A stretch of 64,000 nucleotides of DNA from Neisseria sp. oral taxon 014 str. F0314 (GCF_005886145.1 NZ_CP040504.1:372001-436000), one strand, 5' to 3'. Shown: positions 47,602-57,576, numbered from the stretch's first letter. Notes: generated by a model not told the origin, from the sequence alone. Translations and numbers: made by a program.

Positions 47602-49137
47602 TCAGAGTAATCCTTCAATCGGCAGGAACGACAATATTTTGGAGATAACACGTTTCCAGAATTTGGCTTCCGGTTCTTTCGAGTAGATTTTGCGGTCTTC
47701 CGGATTCTGCCAGCGCAGTTTGTTGTGCCGGTTGAGCGTAACTTTGTAGGCGTAGTCGGGCGTGGTCGTTATCAGCGTGCGCCGCATCATGCCGGCAATC
47801 TGCGGGCTTTCGAGGACGACGCCCATTTCAGTGTTGAGGCGGGCGGAACGCGGGTCAAGGTTGAACGAACCGATAAAGATGCGTTTTTCGTCGACGATAA
47901 AGGTTTTTGCGTGCAGGCTGGTGGCGGAGCTGCCGGTCAGCCCGCGGTCTTTGGTTTTGGGGACGGCATGGTTGGGCTTCAGTTCGTACAGTTCCACCCC
48001 TGCTTTCAGCAGCGGCTTGCGGTATTTGACGTAGCCGGAATGTACGGCGGCAACGTCGGTGGCTTGAAGTGAGTTGGTCAGTACGGTTACGTCCACGCCT
48101 GCTTTGGCGATTTCGCTTAATGCGTGCGCACCCGATTTGGTCGGCACGAAATACGGCGACACGAGATACATGCTCTTTTCCGGCGCCTGCATCGCTGCGA
48201 GCAGGCGTTGCAGAATCGGGGTTTTGTGGCGGTCGCGGTCAAGCCCTTTGGCGGGGTCGTCGCTGATGAGGCGGGTTTTAACTTTGTGCCACTGCACTTT
48301 GTTCTGCTTCAGCAAATTGAATAAATCCGAGGTTTCGATTTCGCGCCGGTATCGGTTCAATACGCCGTTTTTGTCGTCATCGTTATATGCCAGTTCTTCA
48401 AAGCCTTTTTCCACGCTGCCTCTTTTGATGATGCTTCTGGCCGGATAAGCCGAATTACTCGCCCAATAGCGGTCGAAGTCTTCCGACACTTCGGTAACCA
48501 CTTTGCCCGTTGCCAGTATATCCAAATCGGCGAACACGGTATCTTCCCCGACCTTGAAATATTCGTCGCCGATATTGCGTCCGCCGACGATGGTGGCGCG
48601 GTTGTCGGCGGTCAGCGATTTGTTGTGCATACGGCGGTTGAGGCGCGGGAAGTCGGTCAGATAGCCCAACGCGCGCCATCTGCGCGAGACGAAGGGGTTG
48701 AACAGGCGTATTTCGATATTAGGATGGCTGTCGAGCGCCAATAGGATGTTGTCGAGGCCGTCGGTGTTGTTGTCGTCCAGCAGCAGCCGCACGCGCACGC
48801 CGCGCTCGGCCGCCCTGTGCACCAGATTGAACAGCAGCTTGCCGGAAATGTCGTTGTGCCAGATATAGTATTGGATGTCGAGCGTGTGGTCGGCGGCGTC
48901 AATCAGTTCGGCGCGCGCGACGAAGGCATCATGCGCATCGTTGAGCAGATAAACGTCCGACGTGTCCGCATCGCTGTCGGCAGGCTGCTTTTTGTGCGCA
49001 AGTTTCAACGACGCTTCCAAACGGGGCGAGGAAGGCGTGTCGAGATAGCGGCTCTCCGTCCGTCCGTCCAACGACGGCAGCGAAGCACAGCCTATAAGGA
49101 ATGCGGGCATCATCAGTACGGTATATCTGAGGTTCAT
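47602..49137 (-). CDS. Phospholipase D / cardiolipin synthase family lipoprotein
   Basis: The product has two HKD motifs: HNKSLTADNRATIVGGRNIG near residue 165 and HAKTFIVDEKRIFIGSFNLD near 400. A lipobox-like FLIGC near residue 17 suggests an envelope lipoprotein rather than an integral membrane enzyme. It may make cardiolipin or act as a secreted phospholipase D, as described for Neisseria. A GTG three bases upstream is also in frame. It lies upstream of the NlpC gene on the same strand. Confidence 0.9.
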   Translation of the reverse strand: MNLRYTVLMMPAFLIGCASLPSLDGRTESRYLDTPSSPRLEASLKLAHKKQPADSDADTSDVYLLNDAHDAFVARAELIDAADHTLDIQYYIWHNDISGKLLFNLVHRAAERGVRVRLLLDDNNTDGLDNILLALDSHPNIEIRLFNPFVSRRWRALGYLTDFPRLNRRMHNKSLTADNRATIVGGRNIGDEYFKVGEDTVFADLDILATGKVVTEVSEDFDRYWASNSAYPARSIIKRGSVEKGFEELAYNDDDKNGVLNRYRREIETSDLFNLLKQNKVQWHKVKTRLISDDPAKGLDRDRHKTPILQRLLAAMQAPEKSMYLVSPYFVPTKSGAHALSEIAKAGVDVTVLTNSLQATDVAAVHSGYVKYRKPLLKAGVELYELKPNHAVPKTKDRGLTGSSATSLHAKTFIVDEKRIFIGSFNLDPRSARLNTEMGVVLESPQIAGMMRRTLITTTPDYAYKVTLNRHNKLRWQNPEDRKIYSKEPEAKFWKRVISKILSFLPIEGLL

Positions 49138-49257
49138 CACGATAACAATCTTTTTTCAGACGGCATAGACGGTATTTTGTTCCTGAAAACTTCGAGGCCG
49201 TCTGAAAAACGGCAGCGGCAAATATAAACGGCGCACATTCTAACCTATTTTCTTGAT

Positions 49258-50652
49258 TTATTCCGTCAGATTCTGCCCGTCGGAACGGTGCAGCCGGGCA
49301 AAGATAAATCCTGAGGCAAACGTAACCGCACCGATACCGAGAAAGGTCAGCCTGAATGCGGTATGCAGGTTTTCCGCACCGAAGCTGCTTTTCGTCCAGC
49401 CCTGCAACATCAGTGCGCCGAGCGCAATGCCGAAGCTCATGGACAACTGCTGGTTGACCGCCATCAGGCTGTTTCCGCTGCCTGCCTGATAAGGCCGCAA
49501 ATCGGCCAAGGTCAGCGTGTTCATAGCCGAAAACTGTATTGAGTTGCACAGCCCCATCGCCAGCAGCAGCGCCACCCACACTCCCAGCGGCGTATGCACA
49601 TCCGGCAGCGCAACCAGCATAATCAATATCCCCAACAGCCGCGTGTTGGCCGTCAAAACACCACGGTAGCCGTAGTGCGCCATTATCGGCCTGACCAACG
49701 GCTTCGCCAGCAGCGAGGCAAAGGCCGCGGCGGCAACCAAGCCGCCGGACAGCCCCGCTCCGAAACCAAAAGCCACCTGAAACAGCAACGGCAATAAAAA
49801 CGGTACGGAACTGATACCCAAACGGCTGAACAGATTGCCCGCAAGTCCCAGCCGGAAAGTGCGCACCTGAAACAGGTCGCCCGCATAAAGCGGCGTTTCG
49901 GTACGGCGCGCATGGCGGGCGTAAAGCCACAACGCAGCCGCACCGGCTACCGCCAGCCCCGCAGCAAAAGGTACGGCCTGAGGATGAGAGATGACCTCCA
50001 CGGCCATTATCAGCGCGCATGCCGCCGAAGCGAACATCAAAAAGCCCGCCGTATCAAACGGCACGCGCACACCTTTGACATTCGGCATGATTTTCAGCGC
50101 CGCCGCGATACCGATTAGGCCGATGGGTACGTTCAGCAGAAAAATCCAATGCCACGAAGCATATTCCACCAGATAACCGCCCACCGGCGGCCCGAATATG
50201 GGCCCGATTAACGCCGGCATCACCGCATAATTGATAGCGTTCAGAAGCTGTGACTTCTCGTACACGCGAATAATGGTCAACCGCGGCACGGGTGCCAGCA
50301 TCGAACCGCCCACTCCCTGCACCATCCTTGCCATCACCAGCATCGGCAGGTTTTGCGCCGCCGCACACAACAGCGAACCGGCGATAAACACCGCCATCGA
50401 ACCGACAAACACATTGCGCGTACCGAAACGGTCGGCCAGGTAGCCGCTCAAAGGAATCAGCAACGCGACAGTCAGCGTATAAACCACCACCGCAGAGTGC
50501 ATATCCAGCGGCGATTCGTCCAAATCCGCAGCAATGTTCGGCAGCGCGGTGTTGAGTATGGTCGCATCAAGCATTTGCATAAAAATCGCAATCGCCAGCA
50601 GCAACGGCAGCCAACGCGAAGGCTGCGGAGAAATTGGAAGCGTGATTTCCAT
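49258..50652 (-). CDS. MdtD-like drug:H+ MFS transporter (DHA2)
   Basis: The 464-residue transporter closely resembles MdtD/EmrB-type proteins: IFMQMLDATILNTALPNIA, MVQGVGGSMLAPVPRLT and GGYLVEYASWHWIFLLNVPIG. About 14 helices are predicted. It is not next to RND or membrane-fusion genes, so it probably works alone. The drug range is unknown. It ends 117 bases before the PLD gene. Confidence 0.88.
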   Translation of the reverse strand: MEITLPISPQPSRWLPLLLAIAIFMQMLDATILNTALPNIAADLDESPLDMHSAVVVYTLTVALLIPLSGYLADRFGTRNVFVGSMAVFIAGSLLCAAAQNLPMLVMARMVQGVGGSMLAPVPRLTIIRVYEKSQLLNAINYAVMPALIGPIFGPPVGGYLVEYASWHWIFLLNVPIGLIGIAAALKIMPNVKGVRVPFDTAGFLMFASAACALIMAVEVISHPQAVPFAAGLAVAGAAALWLYARHARRTETPLYAGDLFQVRTFRLGLAGNLFSRLGISSVPFLLPLLFQVAFGFGAGLSGGLVAAAAFASLLAKPLVRPIMAHYGYRGVLTANTRLLGILIMLVALPDVHTPLGVWVALLLAMGLCNSIQFSAMNTLTLADLRPYQAGSGNSLMAVNQQLSMSFGIALGALMLQGWTKSSFGAENLHTAFRLTFLGIGAVTFASGFIFARLHRSDGQNLTE

Positions 50653-50903
50653 CTTTAATTTCTTAAATCACAATCTCGAAATATTCGGTTTGACCGTTTC
50701 GACAAAAGGCCATTGTAACCTCTTCCCCCTCCGCCCATCCAGCGACAGGCCGTCTGAAACCACTTAAATTCATATGTATTTACGGTATTCTATCTGCCAT
50801 CATCAAATCCAAGTAAATCCACCGTTCACCCTTAAGAAATGATATGCATTCTTTCCTATGTTAAGATAAACGCCTTTACAACCTCACACAAAGGACAAGA
50901 ATC

Positions 50904-51467
50904 ATGAAAAAAATCATCTTCGCCGCACTCGCAGCAGCAGCCATCGGTACTGCCTCCGCCGCCACCTACAAAGTGGACGAACACCACGCCAACGCCCGTT
51001 TCGCCATCGACCACTTCAACACCAGCACCAACGTCGGCGGTTTCTACGGCCTGACCGGCTCCGTCGATTTCGACCAAGCCAAGCGCACCGGCAAAATCGA
51101 CATTACCATTCCCGTTGCCAACCTGCAAAGCGGTTCGCAACACTTTACCGATCACCTGAAATCCGCCGACATCTTTGACGCCGCCAAATACCCGAACATC
51201 CGCTTCGTTTCCACCAAATTCAACTTCAACGGCAAAAAACTGCTCTCCGTTGACGGCAACCTGACCATGCACGGCAAAACCGCCCCCGTCAAACTCAAAG
51301 CCGAAAAATTCAACTGCTACCAAAGCCCGATGGCGAAAACCGAAGTTTGCGGCGGCGACTTCAGCACCACCATCGACCGCACCAAATGGGGCGTGAACTA
51401 TCTGGTTGATGCAGGCATGACCAAAACCGTCCGCATCGACATCCAAATCGAAGCAGCCAAACAATAA
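50904..51467 (+). CDS. yceI: YceI family periplasmic lipid-binding protein
   Basis: The 187-residue protein has a signal peptide cut after ASA (residue 19). The lipocalin-like YceI fold follows: YKVDEHHANARFAIDHF, GSVDFDQAKRTGKIDITIP and FVSTKFNFNGKKLLSVDGNL. It binds a polyisoprenoid or amphipathic ligand in the periplasm. Two Cys residues near the end (NCYQ, VCGG) may form a disulfide. A DUS hairpin terminates it. Confidence 0.93.
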   Translation: MKKIIFAALAAAAIGTASAATYKVDEHHANARFAIDHFNTSTNVGGFYGLTGSVDFDQAKRTGKIDITIPVANLQSGSQHFTDHLKSADIFDAAKYPNIRFVSTKFNFNGKKLLSVDGNLTMHGKTAPVKLKAEKFNCYQSPMAKTEVCGGDFSTTIDRTKWGVNYLVDAGMTKTVRIDIQIEAAKQ

Positions 51468-51482
51468 CGTTGCGTCTAAAAC

Positions 51483-51524
51483 ATTCGAGGCCGTCTGAAA
51501 GTATTGTTTCAGACGGCCTCGAAT
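51483..51524 (+). terminator. Extended DUS hairpin after yceI
   Basis: ATTCGAGGCCGTCTGAAA pairs fully with TTTCAGACGGCCTCGAAT, an 18-bp stem. Confidence 0.75.
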
Positions 51525-51607
51525 AACGGCTTCTTAACATTTCCTATTATCGCCTTCACATAAAAAACAGCGATAATGCCGGTTTTGCATTCACAGGAAA
51601 CCCTCTC

Positions 51608-52174
51608 ATGAAAATACTCAGCAAACTGGCTTTGAGCACCCTCGTACTCGCCGCATCGTTCACCGCTCAAGCCGAAACACGCGCCGTTATCGAAACCAAT
51701 ATGGGCAATATCGGCCTGTCGCTGGATGAAACCAAAGCGCCGAAAACCGTCGCCAACTTCGTCAGCTACGCCCGCAAAGGCTTTTACGACAACACCGTCT
51801 TCCACCGCGTCATCGACGGCTTCATGATTCAAGGCGGCGGATTCACACCCGACATGGTACAGAAAGCCACCGACAAAGCCATTGGCAACGAAGCCGACAA
51901 CGGCCTGAAGAACACTGTCGGCACCATCGCCATGGCGCGTACCGGCAATCCCAATTCCGCTACCAGCCAGTTTTTCATCAACACCGCCGACAATGAGTTT
52001 CTGAACTTCAAAAACAAAACCGCGCAGGGCTACGGCTATGCGGTGTTCGGCAAAGTTACATCGGGTATGGAAGTGGTGGAGAAAATCGCCAAGGTACAGA
52101 CTACCGACCGCGGCTACCATCAAAACGTACCGGTCAAACCCGTCGTTATCCGTAAAGTTACCATCGGCCAATAA
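51608..52174 (+). CDS. Periplasmic cyclophilin-type peptidyl-prolyl isomerase
   Basis: This 188-residue protein has a signal peptide cut after AQA. The cyclophilin fold follows: VIETNMGNIGLSLDETKAPKTVANF and the active-site FHRVIDGFMIQGGGF. ATSQFFINTADN is also present. It speeds proline isomerisation in exported proteins, like PpiA. Confidence 0.95.
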   Translation: MKILSKLALSTLVLAASFTAQAETRAVIETNMGNIGLSLDETKAPKTVANFVSYARKGFYDNTVFHRVIDGFMIQGGGFTPDMVQKATDKAIGNEADNGLKNTVGTIAMARTGNPNSATSQFFINTADNEFLNFKNKTAQGYGYAVFGKVTSGMEVVEKIAKVQTTDRGYHQNVPVKPVVIRKVTIGQ

Positions 52175-52190
52175 TTCTGCCGATACAGTC

Positions 52191-52237
52191 AAAAGGCCGT
52201 CTGAAAGCATGATGAAGCAGCTTTCAGACGGCCTTTT
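52191..52237. terminator. DUS hairpin between convergent cyclophilin gene and trpD
   Basis: AAAAGGCCGTCTGAAAG and CTTTCAGACGGCCTTTT separated by 13 bases; T tract on both strands. Confidence 0.8.
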
Positions 52238-52256
52238 GGCAATTTCGCATTCCCAA

Positions 52257-53285
52257 TCAGGCAAGTTGCTTGGTAAACGCGACGAACTCGTCTTTCTTTG
52301 CCTTGGCTTTACCCGAATCAATGGCTTCCCCCGCCGCGTCGACGCCCTCGGCCAGCGACGGAACCACGTTGCCGGCATATAGGGCGGCGGCGGCATTCAG
52401 TAATACGATGTCCCGCGCCGCGCCGCGCTCACCGTCAAGCACGCCCTGTATTTTCAGTAAAGATTCCCTGCTGTCGGCAACCTTGATGTCGTCGAGGTTT
52501 CGACGGATTTCTATCCCGTAGTCCGCAGGATTGAGATCGTATTCGCGTATCGTTCCGTCTTTCAGTTCGGCCACGCGGGTTTTGCCCGCAATAGTGATTT
52601 CGTCCAAACCGTCTTCACCGCAAACCACCAATACATGTTCGGAACCGAGTTGCTGCAACACGCGCGACAGGATGCCGCACAAATCGACATGAAACACGCC
52701 CAGCAACTGGTTCGGCGCATCGGCGGGATTGGTCAGCGGGCCGAGAATATTGAAAATACTGCGGAACCCGAGCGCACGGCGTACCGGAGCGACATAGCGC
52801 ATGGCACTGTGGTGGTTGGGGGCAAACATAAAGCCGATACCGGTTTTGTCTATGCTTTCGGCCACCTGTTCGGGCGTAACATCCAATACCGCTCCCATCT
52901 GCTCCATCACGTCGGCCGCACCGCTGGAAGACGACACCGACCGGCCGCCGTGTTTTGCCACCTTCGCCCCCGCCGCCGCGGCGACAAACATGGCGGCGGT
53001 GGAAATATTAAACGTCTTGGCACCGTCTCCGCCCGTGCCCACAATATCGACCAAACCGCTGCCGTCCCTAACAGGCACCTTGCTCGCAAACTCGCGCATC
53101 ACTGCGGCGGCGGCGGTGATTTCCGATACGGTTTCCACCTTAATCCGCAGCCCCGTCAGGATGGCCGCGATTTGTTCCGGCATTACCTGGCCGCTCATAA
53201 TCTGGCGCATCAAGTCGGTCATTTCGTCGTAAAAAAGCTCGTTGTTGCTGATTAGGCGCGCAATGGCCTGCTGGGGGGTAATCAT
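52257..53285 (-). CDS. trpD: Anthranilate phosphoribosyltransferase
   Basis: The 342-residue enzyme starts [21 protein letters not shown] and carries the PRPP-binding [25 protein letters not shown] and KHGGRSVSS. It makes phosphoribosylanthranilate, using product of TrpE/TrpG (trpG at 10.9 kb). The ATG at 53285 follows AAGGAAAAGGAAACTTGGAA; the upstream extension in frame is unlikely. Confidence 0.96.
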   Translation of the reverse strand: MITPQQAIARLISNNELFYDEMTDLMRQIMSGQVMPEQIAAILTGLRIKVETVSEITAAAAVMREFASKVPVRDGSGLVDIVGTGGDGAKTFNISTAAMFVAAAAGAKVAKHGGRSVSSSSGAADVMEQMGAVLDVTPEQVAESIDKTGIGFMFAPNHHSAMRYVAPVRRALGFRSIFNILGPLTNPADAPNQLLGVFHVDLCGILSRVLQQLGSEHVLVVCGEDGLDEITIAGKTRVAELKDGTIREYDLNPADYGIEIRRNLDDIKVADSRESLLKIQGVLDGERGAARDIVLLNAAAALYAGNVVPSLAEGVDAAGEAIDSGKAKAKKDEFVAFTKQLA

Positions 53286-53331
53286 TTCCAAGTTTCCTTT
53301 TCCTTCGTTGTTCACTGAATTTATCGGCTTT

Positions 53332-53363
53332 AGAGGCCGTCTGAAAATTTTCAGACGGCCTCT
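53332..53363 (-). terminator. DUS hairpin between nudB and trpD
   Basis: AGAGGCCGTCTGAAAA and TTTTCAGACGGCCTCT form a 16-bp stem with almost no loop. Confidence 0.7.
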
Positions 53364-53376
53364 GCGGCCTTATCCG

Positions 53377-53823
53377 CTACATATGTTTGTGCAAATCCAA
53401 AATAGCGGCACGGTTGGACGGCGAAAACACTTTTTCCGCCGCTTCCGCCACATCAAACCAACCGTAGGCGGTATGTTCGCCCTCTGCCAGCCTGACCGGC
53501 GTATTGCGCGGGATTTCGGCGGAAAAGACGTGTTCGCGGTTTTCGAATACGCCTTCAGGATAACGGTGCCGCCAATGGTGGTAGATTTCGTAAACGCTGC
53601 TTTCATGCCAGTTGCAAAGCTGCCCGTCCGAAAGGCGGATGCCGGTTTCCTCCCAAACCTCCCGCCGCGCAGTCTGCTCAATACTCTCGCCCTGCTCTAT
53701 GCTGCCGGTTACCGACTGCCAGAAGCCGGGCCGGTCTGCCCGCTCGATAAGCAGGATATGCCCTTGTCCGTCGTGCAATACCACCAGTGCGGACACGGGA
53801 TACTTCAAAGGCTTCGCCATCAA
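53377..53823 (-). CDS. nudB: Dihydroneopterin triphosphate diphosphatase (Nudix)
   Basis: The 148-residue Nudix hydrolase has SVTGSIEQGESIEQTARREVWEETGI, with the REVWEE core of the Nudix box. It removes pyrophosphate from dihydroneopterin triphosphate in folate synthesis, after FolE2. Its start overlaps the mscS stop by 4 bases (ATGA), so the two are translationally coupled. Confidence 0.92.
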   Translation of the reverse strand: MMAKPLKYPVSALVVLHDGQGHILLIERADRPGFWQSVTGSIEQGESIEQTARREVWEETGIRLSDGQLCNWHESSVYEIYHHWRHRYPEGVFENREHVFSAEIPRNTPVRLAEGEHTAYGWFDVAEAAEKVFSPSNRAAILDLHKHM

Positions 53824-55205
53824 TCGTCTCCGGCAGCGTCCATCGCCGGGTCGGATTTGGTGTCGCTGCGCGCCTGCATTCCCGCCTTAATCATGGCGAT
53901 GTTGCTCGGCGCCAGGCTTTCGTTCAAGATGCGGACTTCGCGCTGCGGATAGGGGAACTCGATGCCGTGTTCGTTAAACTGCCGCCAAATATCCAGAAAA
54001 ATCGCCGATTGCAGCGCGGCAAAACCGTTTTCCGGGTCTTTCACCCAATAAGTCGCGCGCAAATCGATACCGTTGTCGCCGAAATTGGTAACCACCGCCA
54101 ATGGCGCGGGATTGGCGGAAACTCGAGGCTGCGCGGCGGCCGCACTTTTTATGATGTCCAGCGCCTTAATCAAATCGGAATGATAGGCAACCTGTATATT
54201 GAACGCCTGCTGCAATTCGCGACTGGTGTAGGATTCGTTGACCACCATCGAGGTAACGAAAGTCTCGTTCGGAATCAGCGCCTCAGTACCGTTGGCATTG
54301 CGCAGCACCACAAAACGCGAGGTGATTTTGGTGACATAGCCGGTAAAGTTATTGACCGTCAGGCGGTCGTTCATGCGGATGGAGCGGTCGCCCAAAATGA
54401 TGAAGCCCGAAATATAGTTGCTCGCCACTTTTTGCAGGCCGAAACCGATACCGACACCCAACGCACCGCCGAACACCGACAATACCGTCAAATCAATTCC
54501 TACCAACGGCAGCGCAATCAATACCGCCAAAACCATCATCACCGTTTTGACAACTTTAGACAAAATCATGCTCAGATTGGTGTCTAAGCTGCTTTTCTCC
54601 AACCGCTCGCCGATAAAGCGCGCCAGCCATGACGCACCTATCATCAGGATACCGACCCACAGAATCCCGTTCAAAATCGTCAGCAGGCTCAATTTGCCCG
54701 AACCTACGGTAAAACGGATTGCCTCCAACGTTTCCAGAATTTTGTCATCAAATCCCGACAGCCACAGAACGAATCCCACCCACAAAACCATTGATACTAC
54801 CCGCTCCAGCCAATCAGTCAGCCTGTTCTGCGGCAAAGCGGCATGGACCACCGCCACACTCGCCCGAATCAGAATCATCCAACGCGCCGCCAAAATCAGC
54901 AGATGCAGCCATACCGCGCGAAATTCCGTCAAATTACAGACAAATAAAGCCAGTGCCCCCGTTATCATCATCAACAGCGGCCACAGCAGGCGGCAGCCGA
55001 TATGCCGCAGCAGCAAAAAATTTCTCCGGTGCCCGGAAAAATATTTATTAATAAGGTATTCGGACAGAAAAAACGTCGCCGCCATCAATGCCAGCACGCC
55101 CGCCAGTTCGATCCAACCCGAAGTCTGACTGAAATTGCGCTCTAACAGGCTGGAAGTAAACGCTTGGCGCGCAAACAAATCATGAAGAATGGCATTCATA
55201 AGCAA
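53820..55205 (-). CDS. MscS-type mechanosensitive channel
   Basis: The 461-residue membrane protein has several N-terminal helices, then the MscS pore and cytosolic domain: VFGGALGVGIGFGLQKVASNYISGFIILGDRSIRMNDRLTV and GYVTKITSRFVVLRNANGTEALIPNE. It opens on hypo-osmotic shock. It is longer than E. coli MscS (286 residues), with about 5 additional N-terminal helices, as in MscM/YbdG-type proteins. ATG at 55205 or 55199. Confidence 0.92.
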   Translation of the reverse strand: MLMNAILHDLFARQAFTSSLLERNFSQTSGWIELAGVLALMAATFFLSEYLINKYFSGHRRNFLLLRHIGCRLLWPLLMMITGALALFVCNLTEFRAVWLHLLILAARWMILIRASVAVVHAALPQNRLTDWLERVVSMVLWVGFVLWLSGFDDKILETLEAIRFTVGSGKLSLLTILNGILWVGILMIGASWLARFIGERLEKSSLDTNLSMILSKVVKTVMMVLAVLIALPLVGIDLTVLSVFGGALGVGIGFGLQKVASNYISGFIILGDRSIRMNDRLTVNNFTGYVTKITSRFVVLRNANGTEALIPNETFVTSMVVNESYTSRELQQAFNIQVAYHSDLIKALDIIKSAAAAQPRVSANPAPLAVVTNFGDNGIDLRATYWVKDPENGFAALQSAIFLDIWRQFNEHGIEFPYPQREVRILNESLAPSNIAMIKAGMQARSDTKSDPAMDAAGDD

Positions 55206-55339
55206 TATTTATTTAGAAAAATCAAATAGTGCCATTATATAGCGGGCATGGATGTTCGTCATTCCGGCGGGAGTCAGGCCGTCTGAAAGCAATATTCAAA
55301 GCCGCTTCAAACAGATACTCCCGATTAGGCCGGACGCGC

Positions 55340-55368
55340 TTGCCAAACCGATACAAAAAAATTATAAT
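55340..55368 (+). promoter_or_regulatory. Promoter of tRNA-Pro
   Basis: TTGCCA (55340-55345) and a perfect TATAAT (55363-55368) are separated by 17 bases, ending 17 bases before the tRNA. A GC-containing stretch follows near the start site. Confidence 0.85.
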
Positions 55369-55385
55369 TCGCACCTTAATTAAGT

Positions 55386-55462
55386 CGGAGTGTGGCGCAG
55401 TCTGGTAGCGCACTTGCATGGGGTGCAAGGGGTCGAAGGTTCGAATCCTTTCACTCCGACCA
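55386..55462 (+). tRNA. tRNA-Pro (anticodon GGG)
   Basis: The 77-base gene has a full cloverleaf: acceptor CGGAGTG/CACTCCG with encoded CCA, a D arm, an anticodon stem CTTGC/GCAAG around loop ATGGGGT, and the T arm with GTTCGAATC. The anticodon is GGG and reads CCC and CCU codons. Confidence 0.97.
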
Positions 55463-55470
55463 AAAAATCT

Positions 55471-55509
55471 AACGGCCGGGCTAATTTAAATTAGCCCGGC
55501 CGTTTTTTC
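55471..55509 (+). terminator. Terminator of tRNA-Pro
   Basis: AACGGCCGGGCTAA pairs with TTAGCCCGGCCGTT around a short A/T loop, followed by TTTTTT. Confidence 0.9.
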
Positions 55510-55540
55510 ACTTTAATCTCAATTTATTCAATACGATGTA

Positions 55541-55844
55541 TTATAAAATGCTTTCCGAGACTATGCCTTCAATACAATAGCTGCTTTGTAATGCTGTCCC
55601 GTTATTCATAGTAATAGTTATATCTCCTGACTTGATGTGCCTCCAATATGATGCGGATGACAGTGAGTGCAGTGTCTCCTTTTCGAAGTCCTTCAGGCTA
55701 TATTTTGCGGTAAAATTTGCCGCTTAATGTACAAGTATTGCCACGATATTCCGCCATTAGCCCTGCTGACTCTTCACTAAAAGACCTATAGCATATTGAC
55801 TTTTCGATTATAGGAAGCGCTACACTTGAAATATAAATACGCAA
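55541..55844 (-). pseudogene. Frameshifted small ORF remnant downstream of tRNA-Pro
   Basis: On the minus strand an open frame beginning near 55844 (only a TTG start) encodes text such as KSICYRSFSEESAGLMAEYR and then stops at 55700. Restoring frame by removing one A at an AAAA run (plus strand TTTT, 55703-55706) continues into KYSLKDFEKETLHS and ends IVSESIL at 55541. The combined text reads like a real protein of about 100 residues with four Cys. I do not recognise it. It is A/T-richer than its neighbours. Confidence 0.5.
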
Positions 55845-55903
55845 TCGTCTGAAAAATCATATACCCTCATGACTTAGCTATCCCAAATTCAGAAAATTCC
55901 CAG

Positions 55904-57547
55904 TTACGCTTTTGCCGATTTCAACACCTTCTTCGCCGCTTCCACGCCCCAATACAAGGCTTCCTCAAATACCGAATAGCCGCTCAAATCGCTGTGGGCA
56001 AACAGCAATCCTGACGCGCGATTTCTGATTTTTAACAAAGATTCGTCGTTCAGATAACCGACTTTCGGCACGCTCATGCCGTGTCCGCGCACCGTAACAT
56101 CGACGTGGGAAACGTGTTGCCAGAAGCCCTCTCCGTAGGCGGCGATCAAGTCTTTGGCGGCCAAGTCGCGCAGTTCTTCGTCGGTAGCGTCGAGCAGTTG
56201 GCGGCGGACGGTTTGCGGGGTGTCGTGGTTAAGCGCGGCGTAGGCGGTGAAGATGGTGCGTTCGGGGCGGGCGACGCGGATGAGCTGGTTGGTAGCAACG
56301 ACGTAGCCGAGCCCTTGGCTGCCGTAGATGACGTTGTCCCATGCCGTTTCGCTGTTGTTTTTTTCTTTCGGGAAGCTGTGCAGTTCGAAATTGGCGACCA
56401 ACCACGGGGCGTATTCGGGGATGTTCAGCCCGTATTGCGCGGGATTTTCGACAATGCGGGCGGCGACCATTAACGGCATGGCGGAGATAACGTGTCGCGC
56501 AGTCAGGGCGACGGTTTCGCCGCTTGAATTGTCGCGCAGCCAAACTTCGATACGGTCGTCTGAAAGGGGTTTGATTTTGACGGCGGATGCGTTGACGGAA
56601 GCGGGTTTGTCGAGGCGGATGCGGTTTTCAGACGACCATTGCCAACCTTCCTGCAAACCGGCATGGCGGCGCAGGTTTTCGGAAAGACGCGCCAAACCTT
56701 CGGGCCAAGTGAGGACAGTTTCCGCGCTGTTGCGGGCAGCGAAGTAATGCAGTCCGGCAAAAGCGGATACTTGCGCTATACCCTGTCCGTAATCGTCGCG
56801 GCAACAGTAATCGAGATACCAAAGAAGCTCGGTCGAGGTATAACCCTCTTGCGTAAGCCATTGTTTGAACGTCAGCTTATCAAGTTTGCGCCACGTTTCG
56901 TCTGCCGATGACAGAGCTATCGGAATGGCAAAAATCTTTTTGCCGTCGCTGCCGTAAGCCTGTTTCAGACGACCGATTAAATCAAAAAAGCGTTTGGAAT
57001 CCGCATCTTCTTTCGGCAACAGGTGTTCCTGCCATTTATCCTGATACAAAAGGCGCGACTCGGGCGCGTAAACCAAATCGGTTTCCCTGAACCTGCCGTC
57101 CGATTGCAAAATACCAAAATCCGCCAGCATCTCGCGCACATACGCGCTCTCTTTCGACGGCAACGCAAGATAATGCGCGCCGCCCGGCGCTTGCAGGCCA
57201 CCTGAAGCGGCGTAGGCGGCATTGTTGCCGTTGCGCTCGAACCCTTCCGCCAACAATACATCACGATGACCGTGTTTCGCCAAATACCACAACGCCCCCA
57301 ACCCCGCCGCGCCGCCGCCGAGTATCAGCGTATTGCATTCGTAACCGCGGCTCGGCGGACTGAGCAATTTCCCGTCGCGCAACAAATGCCCCACCGGCAG
57401 CCCGACGCGGTTGACGGAAACCGGCGGTTTGCGGTTGAGGCGGTTGTAGGTCAGCCAAGAAAAAGAGGACGCGACGGCAAGCGCGGCGGTGTAACTGAGG
57501 AAGCGGCGGCGGGTCGGCATGAAGTTTATGGAGACGGGTTTGTTCAA
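55904..57547 (-). CDS. Tat-exported FAD-dependent oxidoreductase, amine oxidase-like
   Basis: The 547-residue protein has a twin-arginine signal (TRRRFLSYTAALAVASSFSW). A dinucleotide-binding motif NTLILGGGAAGLGALWYL near residue 73 marks a flavin amine oxidase-like fold, ending in DLSGYSVFEEALYWGVEAAKKV. Folding before Tat export fits a flavoprotein loaded with FAD in the cytosol. It lies 29 bases after speD and closes the minus-strand polyamine cluster. Oxidation of an amine or aminopropyl product in the periplasm is my inference. Three variant DUS (GTCGTCTGAA) lie inside. Confidence 0.85.
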   Translation of the reverse strand: MNKPVSINFMPTRRRFLSYTAALAVASSFSWLTYNRLNRKPPVSVNRVGLPVGHLLRDGKLLSPPSRGYECNTLILGGGAAGLGALWYLAKHGHRDVLLAEGFERNGNNAAYAASGGLQAPGGAHYLALPSKESAYVREMLADFGILQSDGRFRETDLVYAPESRLLYQDKWQEHLLPKEDADSKRFFDLIGRLKQAYGSDGKKIFAIPIALSSADETWRKLDKLTFKQWLTQEGYTSTELLWYLDYCCRDDYGQGIAQVSAFAGLHYFAARNSAETVLTWPEGLARLSENLRRHAGLQEGWQWSSENRIRLDKPASVNASAVKIKPLSDDRIEVWLRDNSSGETVALTARHVISAMPLMVAARIVENPAQYGLNIPEYAPWLVANFELHSFPKEKNNSETAWDNVIYGSQGLGYVVATNQLIRVARPERTIFTAYAALNHDTPQTVRRQLLDATDEELRDLAAKDLIAAYGEGFWQHVSHVDVTVRGHGMSVPKVGYLNDESLLKIRNRASGLLFAHSDLSGYSVFEEALYWGVEAAKKVLKSAKA

Positions 57548-57576
57548 TATTGGATTTCAGATTAAAGCGTTGCAAC

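Noticed and set aside
55386..55462. tRNA-Pro as an attachment site for an integrated island
   Set aside because: I see no second copy of the tRNA 3' end downstream and no integrase gene; the region beyond holds only a small gene remnant and the polyamine cluster.
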